Below, piece by piece: positions 16,586-25,410 of a DNA stretch of 53,521 nt. The position numbers and the translations under genes are program-made. Source of the DNA: an uncultured Oscillospiraceae bacterium (GTDB taxonomy: Bacteria; Bacillota; Clostridia; Oscillospirales; Acutalibacteraceae); NCBI GenBank assembly GCA_900540275.1, contig UQFO01000015.1, positions 1 through 53,521 of the forward strand, read 5' to 3'. Numbering within the stretch: the stretch's first letter is position 1; every line of letters starts with the position of its first letter. The notes under the pieces are model-generated. The model searched no databases, was not told the origin of the DNA, and was given only the letters and a program-made list of their open reading frames with translations.

Positions 16586-19335
16586 TCTGGTGTGACGATT
16601 TTGACGGTGCTTCCCTTTTTGGAGGGGAGCACCTCTATTTTTGCACCAATTCTGCTCTTTAATTCCGAAACATGCGAGATAATCCCGACCAGCCTGCCCA
16701 TGCTCCTGATGCGGTCGAGTGCTTTGAGCGCCGTGTCCAATGTTTCCCGGTCGAGCGTGCCAAAACCCTCGTCGATAAAGATAGAGTCGAGCCGCACACC
16801 GCCGGAATAGCTTTGTACGACGTCGCAAAGCCCGAACGCAAGGGAAAGCGAGGCCAGAAACAGCTCGCCGCCGGAAAGCGTATATACGCTGCGCGTACTG
16901 CCGCCGTATGCGTCAAAAATTTCAATATCCAGCCCTTTGAGGGCGTTGCCGCCCGTGTTTTCCAAAATTCGGCTTAAGCTGTAGCGGCCGTTTGAGAATA
17001 CGGAAAAATATTCGTTTGCCTGTATGATGATATCGTCGAGCATCATACCGAGCACGAACATCTTAATCGGTGTTTTGCCCGGGTTTGCGCCGGATAGGAA
17101 TTTAGACAGGCGCTGCGCCTCACCGAAGCTTTGCTGTACCTTTTCTGACGCTTCGTCGGATTTTTGAAGATGGGTAAGGCTTTGCCGCACGGAGGACAGG
17201 CTTTGCTGCAGCCGCCCCGTTTTTTCAAGAGAATCCCTTTGCTCCTGCCTTGCATGGGCAAGCGCGCTGCTGTAAGCGCTAAGGCGTTCAGGGTCGGTTC
17301 CCTTATGCTCCCCAAGAAACGTATTATATTCTATTTGCGTCCGCTCCAGCAGCTTTTGCGCATCCATAAGCTTTGCCTGCGCGAGCTGGACGTTTTGTGC
17401 CGCCTGCGCAAGCGCCTGCTGCAGGGCGGCCGTTTTGTCTTCCGCGTCTTTTTCCCGGCTCTTTGCAGCCAAAAGCCGCGCCTCAAGCTCCTGCGGGTCC
17501 GTTCCGTCTTTGGGCAGGTATTTTAAAAGCGCGCGCAGCTCGCCGTTTAAGCTTTCCAGAAGGCGTGTGATTTCCTCACGCTGTGTTTTACAGGCTTCCA
17601 TCTTTTTTTGTGCCGTTTCGTACTCGCTTCGCCGCTGCTGCAGCAGCTTTTGGGCGCGCGGCAGCTTTTCCTGGAGGGCCTGCGCCTCTTCCAGCTCTTT
17701 TTTTGCCTTTTCATGGTCGCGTACAAAGGCTTTATAGTAAATATTATAGCCGTCGCATACCGCCTGCTGACGGGACAGCTCATCCTGTATTTGGGCGAGG
17801 CGGGCCTGCGTGTCCAGAAAACGCAGCTTACTCTCTTCCTCCGCCTTTTCGGCGTTTTTGACGAGCGTTCCGAGCTTTTGTGCCTGCTGCTGCAATTCAT
17901 TCAAGCCCATGTTGTTCCGGCAGGCGGGAGAGGGATGGTGCATAGAGCCGCAGACCGGGCAGGGCGCGCCGTCTGTGAGCGCCAGGGAAAGCATGAACGC
18001 CATATTCTCCTGAATCTGCCTTGTTGTTTGCTCGAGCTTGTCCTTCAAAGCACATAGGCTTATTTTATTCTCTTCCCACTTGCCCTGTTCCTGCCGCGTT
18101 TCCTTCTGCGCAGAATCGAGACGGGCCTTCAGTTCGCCGAGCTTTTGGTAGGACTGCGCGATTTCAGACAGCGTCTGGTATTTTGTAAACAGGATGGGAA
18201 TCCGCTCGATTTCCCGCCTTAAATGTTCCAGGTACGCTTCCCCTTTGGCTGTGTTTTCCTGCGCCTGCCTTTCTGCGGCTTGCGCTTGCTCCTGCATGCT
18301 TTTTACCTGTTCCCGCTCCAGCTCGAGCGCGGCGGCGCGTTTGCGAAGCGCCTGTGCCTCCATGGCGCTTTTATAAGCCGACTCCAGCTTGGGGATTTCA
18401 GAAAGCAAGCGGTCGCGCAGCTCCTTGAGCATGGGGATTTCCTGCGCCTGCCGCTGCGCGTTTTCAAAATGGGTTTTGCTTTGCATGAATTGCCCTTTTG
18501 CCGCGTCAAGCGCCTGTTCCTGCTGCTTTAAAAGCGTTTGGTATTCCGTTATTTTTTGTGCCGCTTTCAGCTCCTGTTCGGCTTTATCCGCCGCTTCCTC
18601 CAGCCTTTGCGCCTCCCTGAGCGCCGTTTCATAAGAAAGGCGTATGCTTTCTTCCTTTTCCTCGAGCTGGGAAGTGTTTTCAACCTGCTCCCGCTCCAGA
18701 ACGGCGCGGCGCGTGAGCGTCAAATCCTCCATCTGCCGCTGTAATGCGGTAGCCTGCGCGGTGATAATGTCCGCGGCCCTCGACCAGCGCTGTGTGGAAA
18801 AGAGCTTTTCAAATATTTTGGCTTTATCGGCGGAGGAGGAGAGAAGCAGCCTGCGGAACTCACCCTGCGGCAGCATAATAACCCTGGAAAACTGCTCGCA
18901 ATCGAGCCCCAGCAGGTCCTGGGCGCATTGCGCTACTTTGCTTTCCGCGCCTGACAGCAGGATTTCCCACTCCCCGTTTTCCATCCGGTAACAGGCGTGC
19001 TCTTCCTTGATTTTTTGTTCTCCGGTCCGGCGCGCGGCATATACGCTTTGGCTTCTTGTAAAACGGTAGCGCGCATCCCCCAGGGTGAAGATATAATCGA
19101 CAAGGGTAGGGGTGTCATCCGGCGCGCCGATGCTGCGCATCTGCTTCCAGCTGCGCAGGCCGCCGGTTGCCCGTGCGAAAAGGGCAAAACAGATACCGTC
19201 CAGAATCGTCGTTTTGCCGCCGCCCGTCGCCCCGGTAATGAGGAACAGGCTGTTTTTACCCAGGCGGGTAAAGTCCACCTCTGTTATGCCGAGATACGGG
19301 CCGAAGCCCTGCATAATAAGTTTTTCTGGTTTCAT
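16582..19335 (-). CDS. sbcC: Exonuclease subunit SbcC (Rad50-like)
   Basis: 917 residues. Walker A GATGGGKT is at 35-42. Two long coiled-coil arms flank the zinc-hook CPVC (about residues 458-461). The C-terminal ATPase half has the ABC-type signature TLSGGELFLASLSLAFG and Walker B SIFIDEGFGTLD (about 847-858). With SbcD it forms the ATP-dependent complex that cuts DNA hairpins and processes double-strand breaks. Its ATG overlaps the sbcD stop as ATGA, so the two are translationally coupled. A nuclease of this kind next to recG, in a genome region rich in long palindromes, is notable but common in Firmicutes. Confidence 0.95.
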   Translation of the reverse strand: MKPEKLIMQGFGPYLGITEVDFTRLGKNSLFLITGATGGGKTTILDGICFALFARATGGLRSWKQMRSIGAPDDTPTLVDYIFTLGDARYRFTRSQSVYAARRTGEQKIKEEHACYRMENGEWEILLSGAESKVAQCAQDLLGLDCEQFSRVIMLPQGEFRRLLLSSSADKAKIFEKLFSTQRWSRAADIITAQATALQRQMEDLTLTRRAVLEREQVENTSQLEEKEESIRLSYETALREAQRLEEAADKAEQELKAAQKITEYQTLLKQQEQALDAAKGQFMQSKTHFENAQRQAQEIPMLKELRDRLLSEIPKLESAYKSAMEAQALRKRAAALELEREQVKSMQEQAQAAERQAQENTAKGEAYLEHLRREIERIPILFTKYQTLSEIAQSYQKLGELKARLDSAQKETRQEQGKWEENKISLCALKDKLEQTTRQIQENMAFMLSLALTDGAPCPVCGSMHHPSPACRNNMGLNELQQQAQKLGTLVKNAEKAEEESKLRFLDTQARLAQIQDELSRQQAVCDGYNIYYKAFVRDHEKAKKELEEAQALQEKLPRAQKLLQQRRSEYETAQKKMEACKTQREEITRLLESLNGELRALLKYLPKDGTDPQELEARLLAAKSREKDAEDKTAALQQALAQAAQNVQLAQAKLMDAQKLLERTQIEYNTFLGEHKGTDPERLSAYSSALAHARQEQRDSLEKTGRLQQSLSSVRQSLTHLQKSDEASEKVQQSFGEAQRLSKFLSGANPGKTPIKMFVLGMMLDDIIIQANEYFSVFSNGRYSLSRILENTGGNALKGLDIEIFDAYGGSTRSVYTLSGGELFLASLSLAFGLCDVVQSYSGGVRLDSIFIDEGFGTLDRETLDTALKALDRIRSMGRLVGIISHVSELKSRIGAKIEVLPSKKGSTVKIVTPD

Positions 19336-20465
19336 AGGCTTTCCTCCCGCGCCTGATTCATTGCCTGCAAAAAGAGAGCCCGGTCGCCCGCAGTGGCCTC
19401 GGACGAGCAGATTTGTGTAAGAAAAAGATTGAAAATTTCTTCATCGGTGCTAGTCCGGCTGATTTTCTTTTCACTTTTTGCCTGTGTACGCGACAAAAAT
19501 TCGCTCTTGAGCCCCAGAATGTTCGGGTAATATTCCCTCAGCCTGTCGACTGGCATATAAACGGGGCGGCCGTCTGTAAGACTTACAAAAATATAATCGT
19601 CGTCCTTCTTTTGACAACCCTTTTCGCAAAGCCCGTCAAAGCTTCCGGTGAGCGTTTTCATATCGTGCTTTGCCTTTACCGGAATCCGCCTGATTTCATA
19701 ATCTTTCCCTTCGATATCGATAATGGAAAGCGATTTCTTTTGGTGCTCCTCGTCAAACGAATATTTCAGCGGCGAACCGCTGTAAAAGACGTTTTCTCCC
19801 GCCTTTTGCGGCGCGTGCAGGTGCCCGAGCAGCGTCAGGTCAAACGGTTCAAACAGGGAGGCGCTTACCTCGCCGCTTCCTCCGACATATATCGGGCTCT
19901 CGCTGTCGCTTACGGTACAGCCTGTAACGAAGCAGTGCGCGCAGAGGATATGTACCGCTTTTTTATCAAAGCCCTGCGCAATATGCCCGGAAGCGGCGCG
20001 GTAGGCTTCGGAAAAACCGCGGATTTCTTCATTTTTATAGTATGTCCGAAGCTCGGCGGGCTCAAAATATGGGAGCAGGTGGAAATGGTACGCGGTCCCA
20101 TCCTTTTCAAGCGCTATTGGGGAAAACGCGTCTTCGATTTTCGTCGCAATATATACGCCCTGTTCACGCAGAAGCTGCGCCGCGGGCGCAATCCTGTCCG
20201 CGCCGTCGTGGTTGCCGGAGATAGCGAGAAGCGGTAGCCGGTATGTTTTGCAGAGCTTCAGCACGCACGCTTCGAACAGGCGGATTGCCTGGGGCGGCGC
20301 AATGCTCCGGTCAAAAATATCACCGGAAAGCACAAGGCAGTCCGGCCGTTCCTGCTCGATTACGGGGTACAGCGTTTCTTCCAGAAAAGCCTCCTGGTCT
20401 TCGAGCATGGAAACGCCGTAAACCAGTTTGCCCAGATGCCAGTCCGCGGTATGCAATATCCTCAT
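19332..20465 (-). CDS. sbcD: Exonuclease subunit SbcD (Mre11-like)
   Basis: 377 residues from the ATG at 20465, preceded by AAGGAGGGGG. The metallophosphoesterase motifs are in order: HTADWHLGK (D8, H10), LSGDIFDR, SGNHD, and later CAHCFVTG and LLGHLHAPQ. The Mre11-like nuclease uses two metals. It is the first gene of the sbcDC operon, divergent from the D,D-carboxypeptidase gene. Confidence 0.95.
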   Translation of the reverse strand: MRILHTADWHLGKLVYGVSMLEDQEAFLEETLYPVIEQERPDCLVLSGDIFDRSIAPPQAIRLFEACVLKLCKTYRLPLLAISGNHDGADRIAPAAQLLREQGVYIATKIEDAFSPIALEKDGTAYHFHLLPYFEPAELRTYYKNEEIRGFSEAYRAASGHIAQGFDKKAVHILCAHCFVTGCTVSDSESPIYVGGSGEVSASLFEPFDLTLLGHLHAPQKAGENVFYSGSPLKYSFDEEHQKKSLSIIDIEGKDYEIRRIPVKAKHDMKTLTGSFDGLCEKGCQKKDDDYIFVSLTDGRPVYMPVDRLREYYPNILGLKSEFLSRTQAKSEKKISRTSTDEEIFNLFLTQICSSEATAGDRALFLQAMNQAREESL

Positions 20466-20523
20466 AAGGCCCCCTCCTTTTATATGCAGATTATACAAAG
20501 AGTAAATTTTTCAAGATTGTAAT

Positions 20524-20552
20524 TTGAATTCCACGCGCTTTTATTGTATGAT
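20524..20552 (+). promoter_or_regulatory. Promoter of the D,D-carboxypeptidase gene
   Basis: -35 TTGAAT, 17-base spacer, -10 TATGAT, about 43 bases upstream of the ATG. The -10 lies inside the palindrome at 20541-20562. Confidence 0.75.
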
Positions 20553-20562
20553 AATACAATAA
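20541..20562. promoter_or_regulatory. 22-bp perfect palindrome, probable operator
   Basis: TTATTGTAT - GATA - ATACAATAA: two perfect 9-base arms around a 4-base centre, covering the -10 region of the plus-strand promoter in the sbcD/carboxypeptidase divergent spacer. Position and symmetry suggest a repressor site; the regulator is not identifiable from sequence here. Confidence 0.6.
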
Positions 20563-20594
20563 TCTAAGTTTAACATATAAAGGGGAATTTTTCT

Positions 20595-21929
20595 ATGATG
20601 AAAAAGTTAACATATATAACGTCTCTTCTCCTCGCGCTCGTTATACTGGCCGTTTCCCTGCCGTCCGCAGCGGCCGCGAGCTTTGACCCGGGGTTTGAAA
20701 CGAAATCTGATTCCATCTATCTTGTAAACCTCGATACGGACACGCCGGTCTATCAGAAAAACGAGCGGGAAAAACGTTACCCCGCCTCCGTTACAAAAAT
20801 CATGACCTATATTGTCGTAGCGGAACAGGTAAAGGATTTGGAAAACACAAAAGTTAAAATTCAGCAGGACATTCTGGACCGTTTAGACGGGACGGGAAGC
20901 TCGCTTTCCGGCTTGGAGTACCATGTGGATGAACAGCTCAGCGTGCTGGACCTGCTTTACTGTATGATGGTAAGCTCAGGCAACGACGCGGCGCTGGTGC
21001 TCGGCGATTATGTCGGAAAAGGCAGCGTCGAGAGCTTTGTGGAGCTGATGAACGCAAAGGCTGCGGAGCTTGGATGTAAGGACACGAATTTTATCAACCC
21101 GCACGGCCTGCACGACCCAAACCAGTACACGACGGCGTACGATATGTATAAAATTGCGCAGTACGCGATTTCCTTGCCGCATTTTATGGAAATCTGCAAC
21201 ACGACCACATATTACATAGACCCGGACGATGACGAGCCGCTTGTGACCTCGAACCATCTCATCGACCCGAACAGGGGCGGGGAATATTACTATGAGTATG
21301 CTAAGGGCATTAAAACGGGAACGACGGACGAGGCGGGCTACTGCCTGATTTCCACCGCCGTAAAGGACGGCGTGGCATACCTGTGCGTAGCAATGCACGC
21401 GCCCTGCTACGATAAGGACGGCAATTCCGCCGACAACGGCGCGATGCTCGATTCCAAGCAGCTTTACGAATGGGCGTTTGGCAACCTGGCGCTTAAGAAG
21501 GTGGTGGGCGAACAGACGCCCGTCTGCGAAACTAAGGTAAATTATGCGTTTAATAAGGACACGCTGCTTCTTGTTCCGGAATACTCCTACTCTACCATGG
21601 TGCCTGTGGGCGACGACAAGGAATCTGTGGAAATTGTTCCGAACGTACCGGAATCGGTCGATACGCCCGTAACCAAGGGACAGAAAATCGGCACGGCGGA
21701 TATTAAATACGGCGGACAGAAAATTGCTTCAGTCAACCTGGTGGCGAGCGAATCGGTCGACCGCAGCGAGTTCGTGTATGGGGCGGCGGTGATTAAAAAT
21801 GTGATTACCTCCCCATGGTTTATCGGCGCGGCGGTTTTGGTGCTTGTCTTATTCATTATTTATCTGATTGCCGTATCGATGATGGGGAAAAAGAAAAAGG
21901 GCAATGTAAAGAAATTCCGCGACCTGTAA
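20595..21929 (+). CDS. D-alanyl-D-alanine carboxypeptidase (DacA/DacF family, low-molecular-weight PBP)
   Basis: 444 residues. A Sec signal peptide ends at about residue 28 (SAAAAS). The serine-type penicillin-binding motifs are SVTK (65-68), SGN (128-130) and KTG (240-242), all intact. A C-terminal beta-sandwich domain follows, then a single membrane anchor WFIGAAVLVLVLFIIYLIAV and a basic cytoplasmic tail. It trims the terminal D-Ala of peptidoglycan pentapeptides on the outer face of the membrane. A C-terminal transmembrane helix instead of the usual amphipathic helix is a Clostridia variant. The gene is monocistronic with its own promoter, operator and terminator. Which of dacA, dacB or dacF it matches best is not decidable by eye. 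Confidence 0.93.
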   Translation: MMKKLTYITSLLLALVILAVSLPSAAAASFDPGFETKSDSIYLVNLDTDTPVYQKNEREKRYPASVTKIMTYIVVAEQVKDLENTKVKIQQDILDRLDGTGSSLSGLEYHVDEQLSVLDLLYCMMVSSGNDAALVLGDYVGKGSVESFVELMNAKAAELGCKDTNFINPHGLHDPNQYTTAYDMYKIAQYAISLPHFMEICNTTTYYIDPDDDEPLVTSNHLIDPNRGGEYYYEYAKGIKTGTTDEAGYCLISTAVKDGVAYLCVAMHAPCYDKDGNSADNGAMLDSKQLYEWAFGNLALKKVVGEQTPVCETKVNYAFNKDTLLLVPEYSYSTMVPVGDDKESVEIVPNVPESVDTPVTKGQKIGTADIKYGGQKIASVNLVASESVDRSEFVYGAAVIKNVITSPWFIGAAVLVLVLFIIYLIAVSMMGKKKKGNVKKFRDL

Positions 21930-21943
21930 TAAAAACGAAATAT

Positions 21944-21987
21944 AAAACAAACGGCCCTCCCGGAATTTTGGGAGGGCCGTTTGTTTT
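21944..21987. terminator. Bidirectional terminator between convergent genes
   Basis: AAAACAAACGGCCCTCCC / GGGAGGGCCGTTTGTTTT, a perfect 18-bp stem with an 8-base loop. A-rich and T-rich ends serve both strands. Confidence 0.92.
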
Positions 21988-21995
21988 ATATGTAT

Positions 21996-22496
21996 TCAGC
22001 AGGCCGCGAGCAGGGCTTTGTAAATTTCGACATGGCACTCTTCGTCAAGTATGATGCGTTCCAGGTTTTCTACGATATTGGCATCCTTAATCCGGCGCGC
22101 CTGCGTTTTGTATTTTTCGATTGTCTTGAGCTCCCCGCTGAGCGAATTTTGCAGAAGCGGCTTGAGCTCTGTCGGGTAATGGTTATACTGCGGCGTCCAA
22201 TAAACCATCCGGCGGTTTATCTGCGCCCAAAGCCTGGGGTCGGCGCCGAGCTGTACGGCAAGGGTCCCGAAAATATTGAGATGATGCATTTCAACAACGC
22301 TGATTTTGTGGAAAATTTGCGCAATATCATCCTTTTGGGCTGTTACGAAACGGTTGTAGATATAAAGGCTGATTGCGGTCATTTCGGAATTTGCGGAACC
22401 GATGTTGCTGAGCATGGCATGGGCATACATGGGATTTTTACATTCCGGTTTGATTGGCGGATAGGGGAGATTGGACTGACATTTTGGTAATTCCAT
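21996..22496 (-). CDS. Ferritin-like/rubrerythrin-type diiron protein
   Basis: 166 residues predicted to be mostly helical. Metal-ligand pattern of a four-helix di-metal protein: E38, E69xxH72, E122 and E152xxH155, the two ExxH motifs being typical of ferritin-like domains. It starts with a Cys- and Pro-rich 25-residue N-terminus. The ATG has AAGGAGG upstream. Proteins of this kind are widespread in Clostridia, some in spore coats, some in oxygen defence; the neighbour spoIID hints at the former but does not prove it. No rubredoxin-like CxxC domain is present, so it is not a full rubrerythrin. Confidence 0.75.
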   Translation of the reverse strand: MELPKCQSNLPYPPIKPECKNPMYAHAMLSNIGSANSEMTAISLYIYNRFVTAQKDDIAQIFHKISVVEMHHLNIFGTLAVQLGADPRLWAQINRRMVYWTPQYNHYPTELKPLLQNSLSGELKTIEKYKTQARRIKDANIVENLERIILDEECHVEIYKALLAAC

Positions 22497-22598
22497 GGCA
22501 AAACCTCCTTAAGTTGTCGCTATAAAAATATGACTGTTACAGCCGCTTCATTCTGGAAAACTATATTTTTACCGTTTTTACGGATTACAGAGAACGGG

Positions 22599-23720
22599 TT
22601 ACACGCTTGCAAGCTTTGTCCCCGGATAATACCAGGCGAGTATTTCTTTATAGCCCGCGCCCTGCTTTGCCATTTCGTTTGCCCCATACTGGCTCAGGCC
22701 CACGCCGTGGCCGTATCCGCGCACGGTAAATACAAACGCGTCTAAGGTATACACAGCGTCAAAGCTTGCGCTGCGCAGGGAAAAGGCTTCCCGCAAATCC
22801 TTACCGCTAATCGTTTTATCGCCGACTTTTATCGAGGATACCGTTCCCGCGTCCGTCGTTTTTATATCGGAAAACCATTCCTGCGGGGAGGAAGGGAGGG
22901 TGATGTCGTCCCACTTTTTCTTTATGATGTCCTCTACCTCCTTCTGCGTAAAGGTGACGGTGGAAAGATAACCGTCGCACAATGCGTCCCAGGGGCTTGC
23001 CACACTTTGCAAATAGGGATAATCCTTGCCGAAAACGGTTTTGGCGGTTTCCGTAGTGCCGTTAGAAACAGCGCAGTAGGCGGCGGTGATTAGTTTTCCG
23101 CCGTATGTAACCGTCTGGGCAAAGACGGCGTTTACCGCTTCCGCCAGCTTTTTATAGGAATCGTCGAAGGTGTCCTTCCACTGCTCTTTCATTTTGTCCT
23201 TTGGAAGATATCCCTGCTTTTTTTCGCTGTTGACCTTAAAATCAGCGCCCTTAAGCGCTTTGTCCGGGTTTTCACGCTCCGCCTCGCGCAGTCGGCTGAA
23301 GTGGGTATAGAGCGCGACGGCCTGCGCCTTGAGCGCCTCTTTTTCAAAGGCTGGAGGCATTTCCGCGGCGAGCGCGCCGACACAGAACTCTTTGTCGGCT
23401 ATTTCTTCTATTTTTCCGGTCGCTTCGTCAAGCACGCGGAAGCTCTGCTTTTCCGCCTTGGAGGGAGGCTTTGACTCCGCTTGGGACTGCGGCCTTGTAT
23501 CCTCCGCCGTTTTGGAGGATACAGGCTGTGTTTCCTTTTCAGATGCGGCTGAGGCTGTGCTCTTTGAGGACGTGTTTTTTTCTGAAGCGGCGCTGCTGCC
23601 AGCCGGCGGCTTTTGGGAGGACGCGCCTGCGCCGGGTTCGGGCAGGCGGTTTAAGGCGACAATGGGGACGGCGGCCATGACGAGGACAAGCAGCAGCGCG
23701 GTAATCAGTATCTTTTTCAT
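22599..23720 (-). CDS. spoIID: SpoIID/LytB-domain protein (stage II sporulation protein D)
   Basis: 373 residues. An N-terminal membrane anchor (about 4-22) is followed by a low-complexity Ser/Ala/Lys/Pro segment (about 30-92) and the SpoIID domain. The likely lytic-transglycosylase glutamate is E120 in GALAAEMPPAF, and the conserved GYGHGVGLSQYGANEMA stretch lies near the C-terminus. In B. subtilis SpoIID degrades peptidoglycan with SpoIIP and SpoIIM during engulfment. The long linker is unusual compared with the compact Bacillus protein. It stands alone, without the murA/spoIIQ neighbours seen elsewhere, so a vegetative LytB-like role is possible. Confidence 0.88.
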   Translation of the reverse strand: MKKILITALLLVLVMAAVPIVALNRLPEPGAGASSQKPPAGSSAASEKNTSSKSTASAASEKETQPVSSKTAEDTRPQSQAESKPPSKAEKQSFRVLDEATGKIEEIADKEFCVGALAAEMPPAFEKEALKAQAVALYTHFSRLREAERENPDKALKGADFKVNSEKKQGYLPKDKMKEQWKDTFDDSYKKLAEAVNAVFAQTVTYGGKLITAAYCAVSNGTTETAKTVFGKDYPYLQSVASPWDALCDGYLSTVTFTQKEVEDIIKKKWDDITLPSSPQEWFSDIKTTDAGTVSSIKVGDKTISGKDLREAFSLRSASFDAVYTLDAFVFTVRGYGHGVGLSQYGANEMAKQGAGYKEILAWYYPGTKLASV

Positions 23721-23836
23721 TACAATCCCTTTTCTTTCCTTATTTGTTGCGTTAAGTGATGCGCATAATGTACGAAGATTTACGCTGGGCGGTTTATAAA
23801 TTTTTTGTAAATCCTTTCAGGAACGGATGGTTTTTA

Positions 23837-23865
23837 TTGACATAGGAAGAGATTTGAACTAAAAT
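23837..23865 (+). promoter_or_regulatory. Promoter for the unknown eight-helix membrane protein
   Basis: Perfect -35 TTGACA, 17-base spacer, -10 TAAAAT. A second TATAAT five bases further on would need a 22-base spacer. Confidence 0.65.
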
Positions 23866-23985
23866 ATAATTTACATTGTTTTATGGATTTGACCATAATC
23901 AGACAGGCCTGTTTTATTTATATATGCCGCGGCATTTTTTTATGACTTGGCTGGCCGATTTAGAATAGAGGAGTTGTTTTTTACA

Positions 23986-25089
23986 ATGAAGAGCAAGTTA
24001 TCATGGATTCCGTTCATCCCCATTGTGTTTGCTGCGGTGTTTTTACGAGTATATCAGGTGCTGTTTGTTGACAGCGGGGTCGATAAAGGCTTTCTTGACA
24101 GCGGTGCAATTTCCCTGATTTTCGTCGGAAGCATTATTCTATTAGTGATTCTGCTCGCGGTGCTATGTGCCGCAGATAAAAAAACGTCCCCCGAATACCG
24201 GACGGGGCGCAATATTTTCGCCGGTGTTTTTGGAATGCTGTCGGGCGTGCTGCTGCTTACGGACGCTTTTATGCTCTTCAAAGGGATGGCTGAATCCGGC
24301 AACGCCCTGGTGGCTGTTATCAACGGCGTCTTTACCGTGCTGGGCGGCGTGATGATTTTTGTCATGGGCCTTTCCTCCCTGACGGGAAATAACCTTGCGA
24401 AAAAGGTGCCGTTTTTGATGCTGTTCCCGACCATTTGGAGCGCCGCGCGGCTGATTATTACATTTTTGAGCTATACGACTATATCGGTCAACGCGATTGA
24501 TATGTCCGATCTCGTATATATGGTGTTTACGACGCTGTTCCTCTATAACGCCTCAATGCTTTATATCGGGCTGAAAAGCAAAAATCCGGTCAAAGCGTGC
24601 TTTTTGTACGGCCTTCCCGCGGTAGCGGTCGTATTTGCCTATACGGGCGCGTGGGTTTCGTCTGTGGTTCACAGCGGACAACCGGTGCATTTTCTTTCCA
24701 ATATAAAGATATTTGAATATCTGGCCCTTGCGCTGTTTATTATCTTCTTCCTGGTAGAGCTTACCGCAAAAGCGCAGGAAAAAACGCCGGAAGCCGAGAT
24801 GGAAACGGAGGCGGAAACAGCGGGCACCCTGCCCGAAACGCATGAAAACCTGAGGCAGAGCCTGAGCGAAACGGCGCAGGACCCGGAAACCCTGCAGGCG
24901 CAGAAAATTATGGAACAGGTTGAAGCGGCTGAGAATAAGGAAGAGCCGGTCGAATATGTCGGCTACTACGATAGGAAGGATTCCGATAAGAAGGAAAAGA
25001 ACAGTTCTGACCTTTCGGATTATGCTTCCAAGCTCGACGACATCGACCGCCTTATCCTGGAAATTTCATCCAAAGATTCTAAAGATTAA
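23986..25089 (+). CDS. Unknown polytopic membrane protein with acidic cytoplasmic tail
   Basis: 367 residues from the ATG at 23986 with GAGGAG upstream; an earlier in-frame TTG would place that site inside the gene. About eight hydrophobic segments fill residues 5-265, then a highly charged tail of about 100 residues rich in Glu and Lys ends in SKDSKD. No transport or catalytic motif is recognised. The gene has its own promoter and terminator and stands between spoIID and the LRR-dockerin gene. The tail probably faces the cytoplasm. Function unknown. Confidence 0.85.
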   Translation: MKSKLSWIPFIPIVFAAVFLRVYQVLFVDSGVDKGFLDSGAISLIFVGSIILLVILLAVLCAADKKTSPEYRTGRNIFAGVFGMLSGVLLLTDAFMLFKGMAESGNALVAVINGVFTVLGGVMIFVMGLSSLTGNNLAKKVPFLMLFPTIWSAARLIITFLSYTTISVNAIDMSDLVYMVFTTLFLYNASMLYIGLKSKNPVKACFLYGLPAVAVVFAYTGAWVSSVVHSGQPVHFLSNIKIFEYLALALFIIFFLVELTAKAQEKTPEAEMETEAETAGTLPETHENLRQSLSETAQDPETLQAQKIMEQVEAAENKEEPVEYVGYYDRKDSDKKEKNSSDLSDYASKLDDIDRLILEISSKDSKD

Positions 25090-25134
25090 GAAACTGCGGG
25101 ATGATACGGTGATATTTGAATAAAAGAAAAGAGA

Positions 25135-25163
25135 AGCGGGCTTTTCATAAGCCTGCTTTTTTG
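25135..25163 (+). terminator. Terminator after the eight-helix membrane protein
   Basis: Stem AGCGGGCTT / AAGCCTGCT (one G-T pair) followed by TTTTTTGTT. Confidence 0.85.
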
Positions 25164-25317
25164 TTATAATAACCTCACGGCGCAGGCGGAAGCAGAGCTT
25201 CCGGCGCCTGGGAGAACATTGAAACAGGTGCGGAAAGCGTCGTGCACTTTCCTTGCAGAGGCTGCGCCCGCTTTGCGGCCGGCAATCCTGTTATAATAAC
25301 CTCACGGCGCGGGCGGA
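25162..25317. repeat. Pair of 29-bp direct repeats
   Basis: Copies at 25162-25190 and 25289-25317 differ at one base. Each carries TATAAT near its start. They bound a 98-base hairpin-forming segment. Confidence 0.8.
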
Positions 25318-25410
25318 ATGCATACCGGGTCCAAGCCCTTACGGGCTTTTGAGAGGTGTTTATATAATCAATTGAGCTTAAAAATGACAGAGAACAGGAA
25401 AGGAGATAGG

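Larger units (their letters stand above)
25090..25410 (+). other. 321-base gap with terminator, 29-bp direct repeats and hairpins
   Basis: No gene seen. After the terminator (25135-25163) a 29-base sequence beginning TGTTATAATAACCTCACGG occurs twice (25162-25190 and 25289-25317). Between the copies are two hairpins: CAGGC-GGAAGC / GCTTCC-(GGC)-GCCTG (about 25182-25211) and GGAAAG / CTTTCC. A small stem AAGCCC / GGGCTT with TT after it lies at 25333-25350, and a TATAAT at 25363-25368 lacks a good -35. The ribosome-binding site for the LRR protein ends the gap. Confidence 0.7.
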
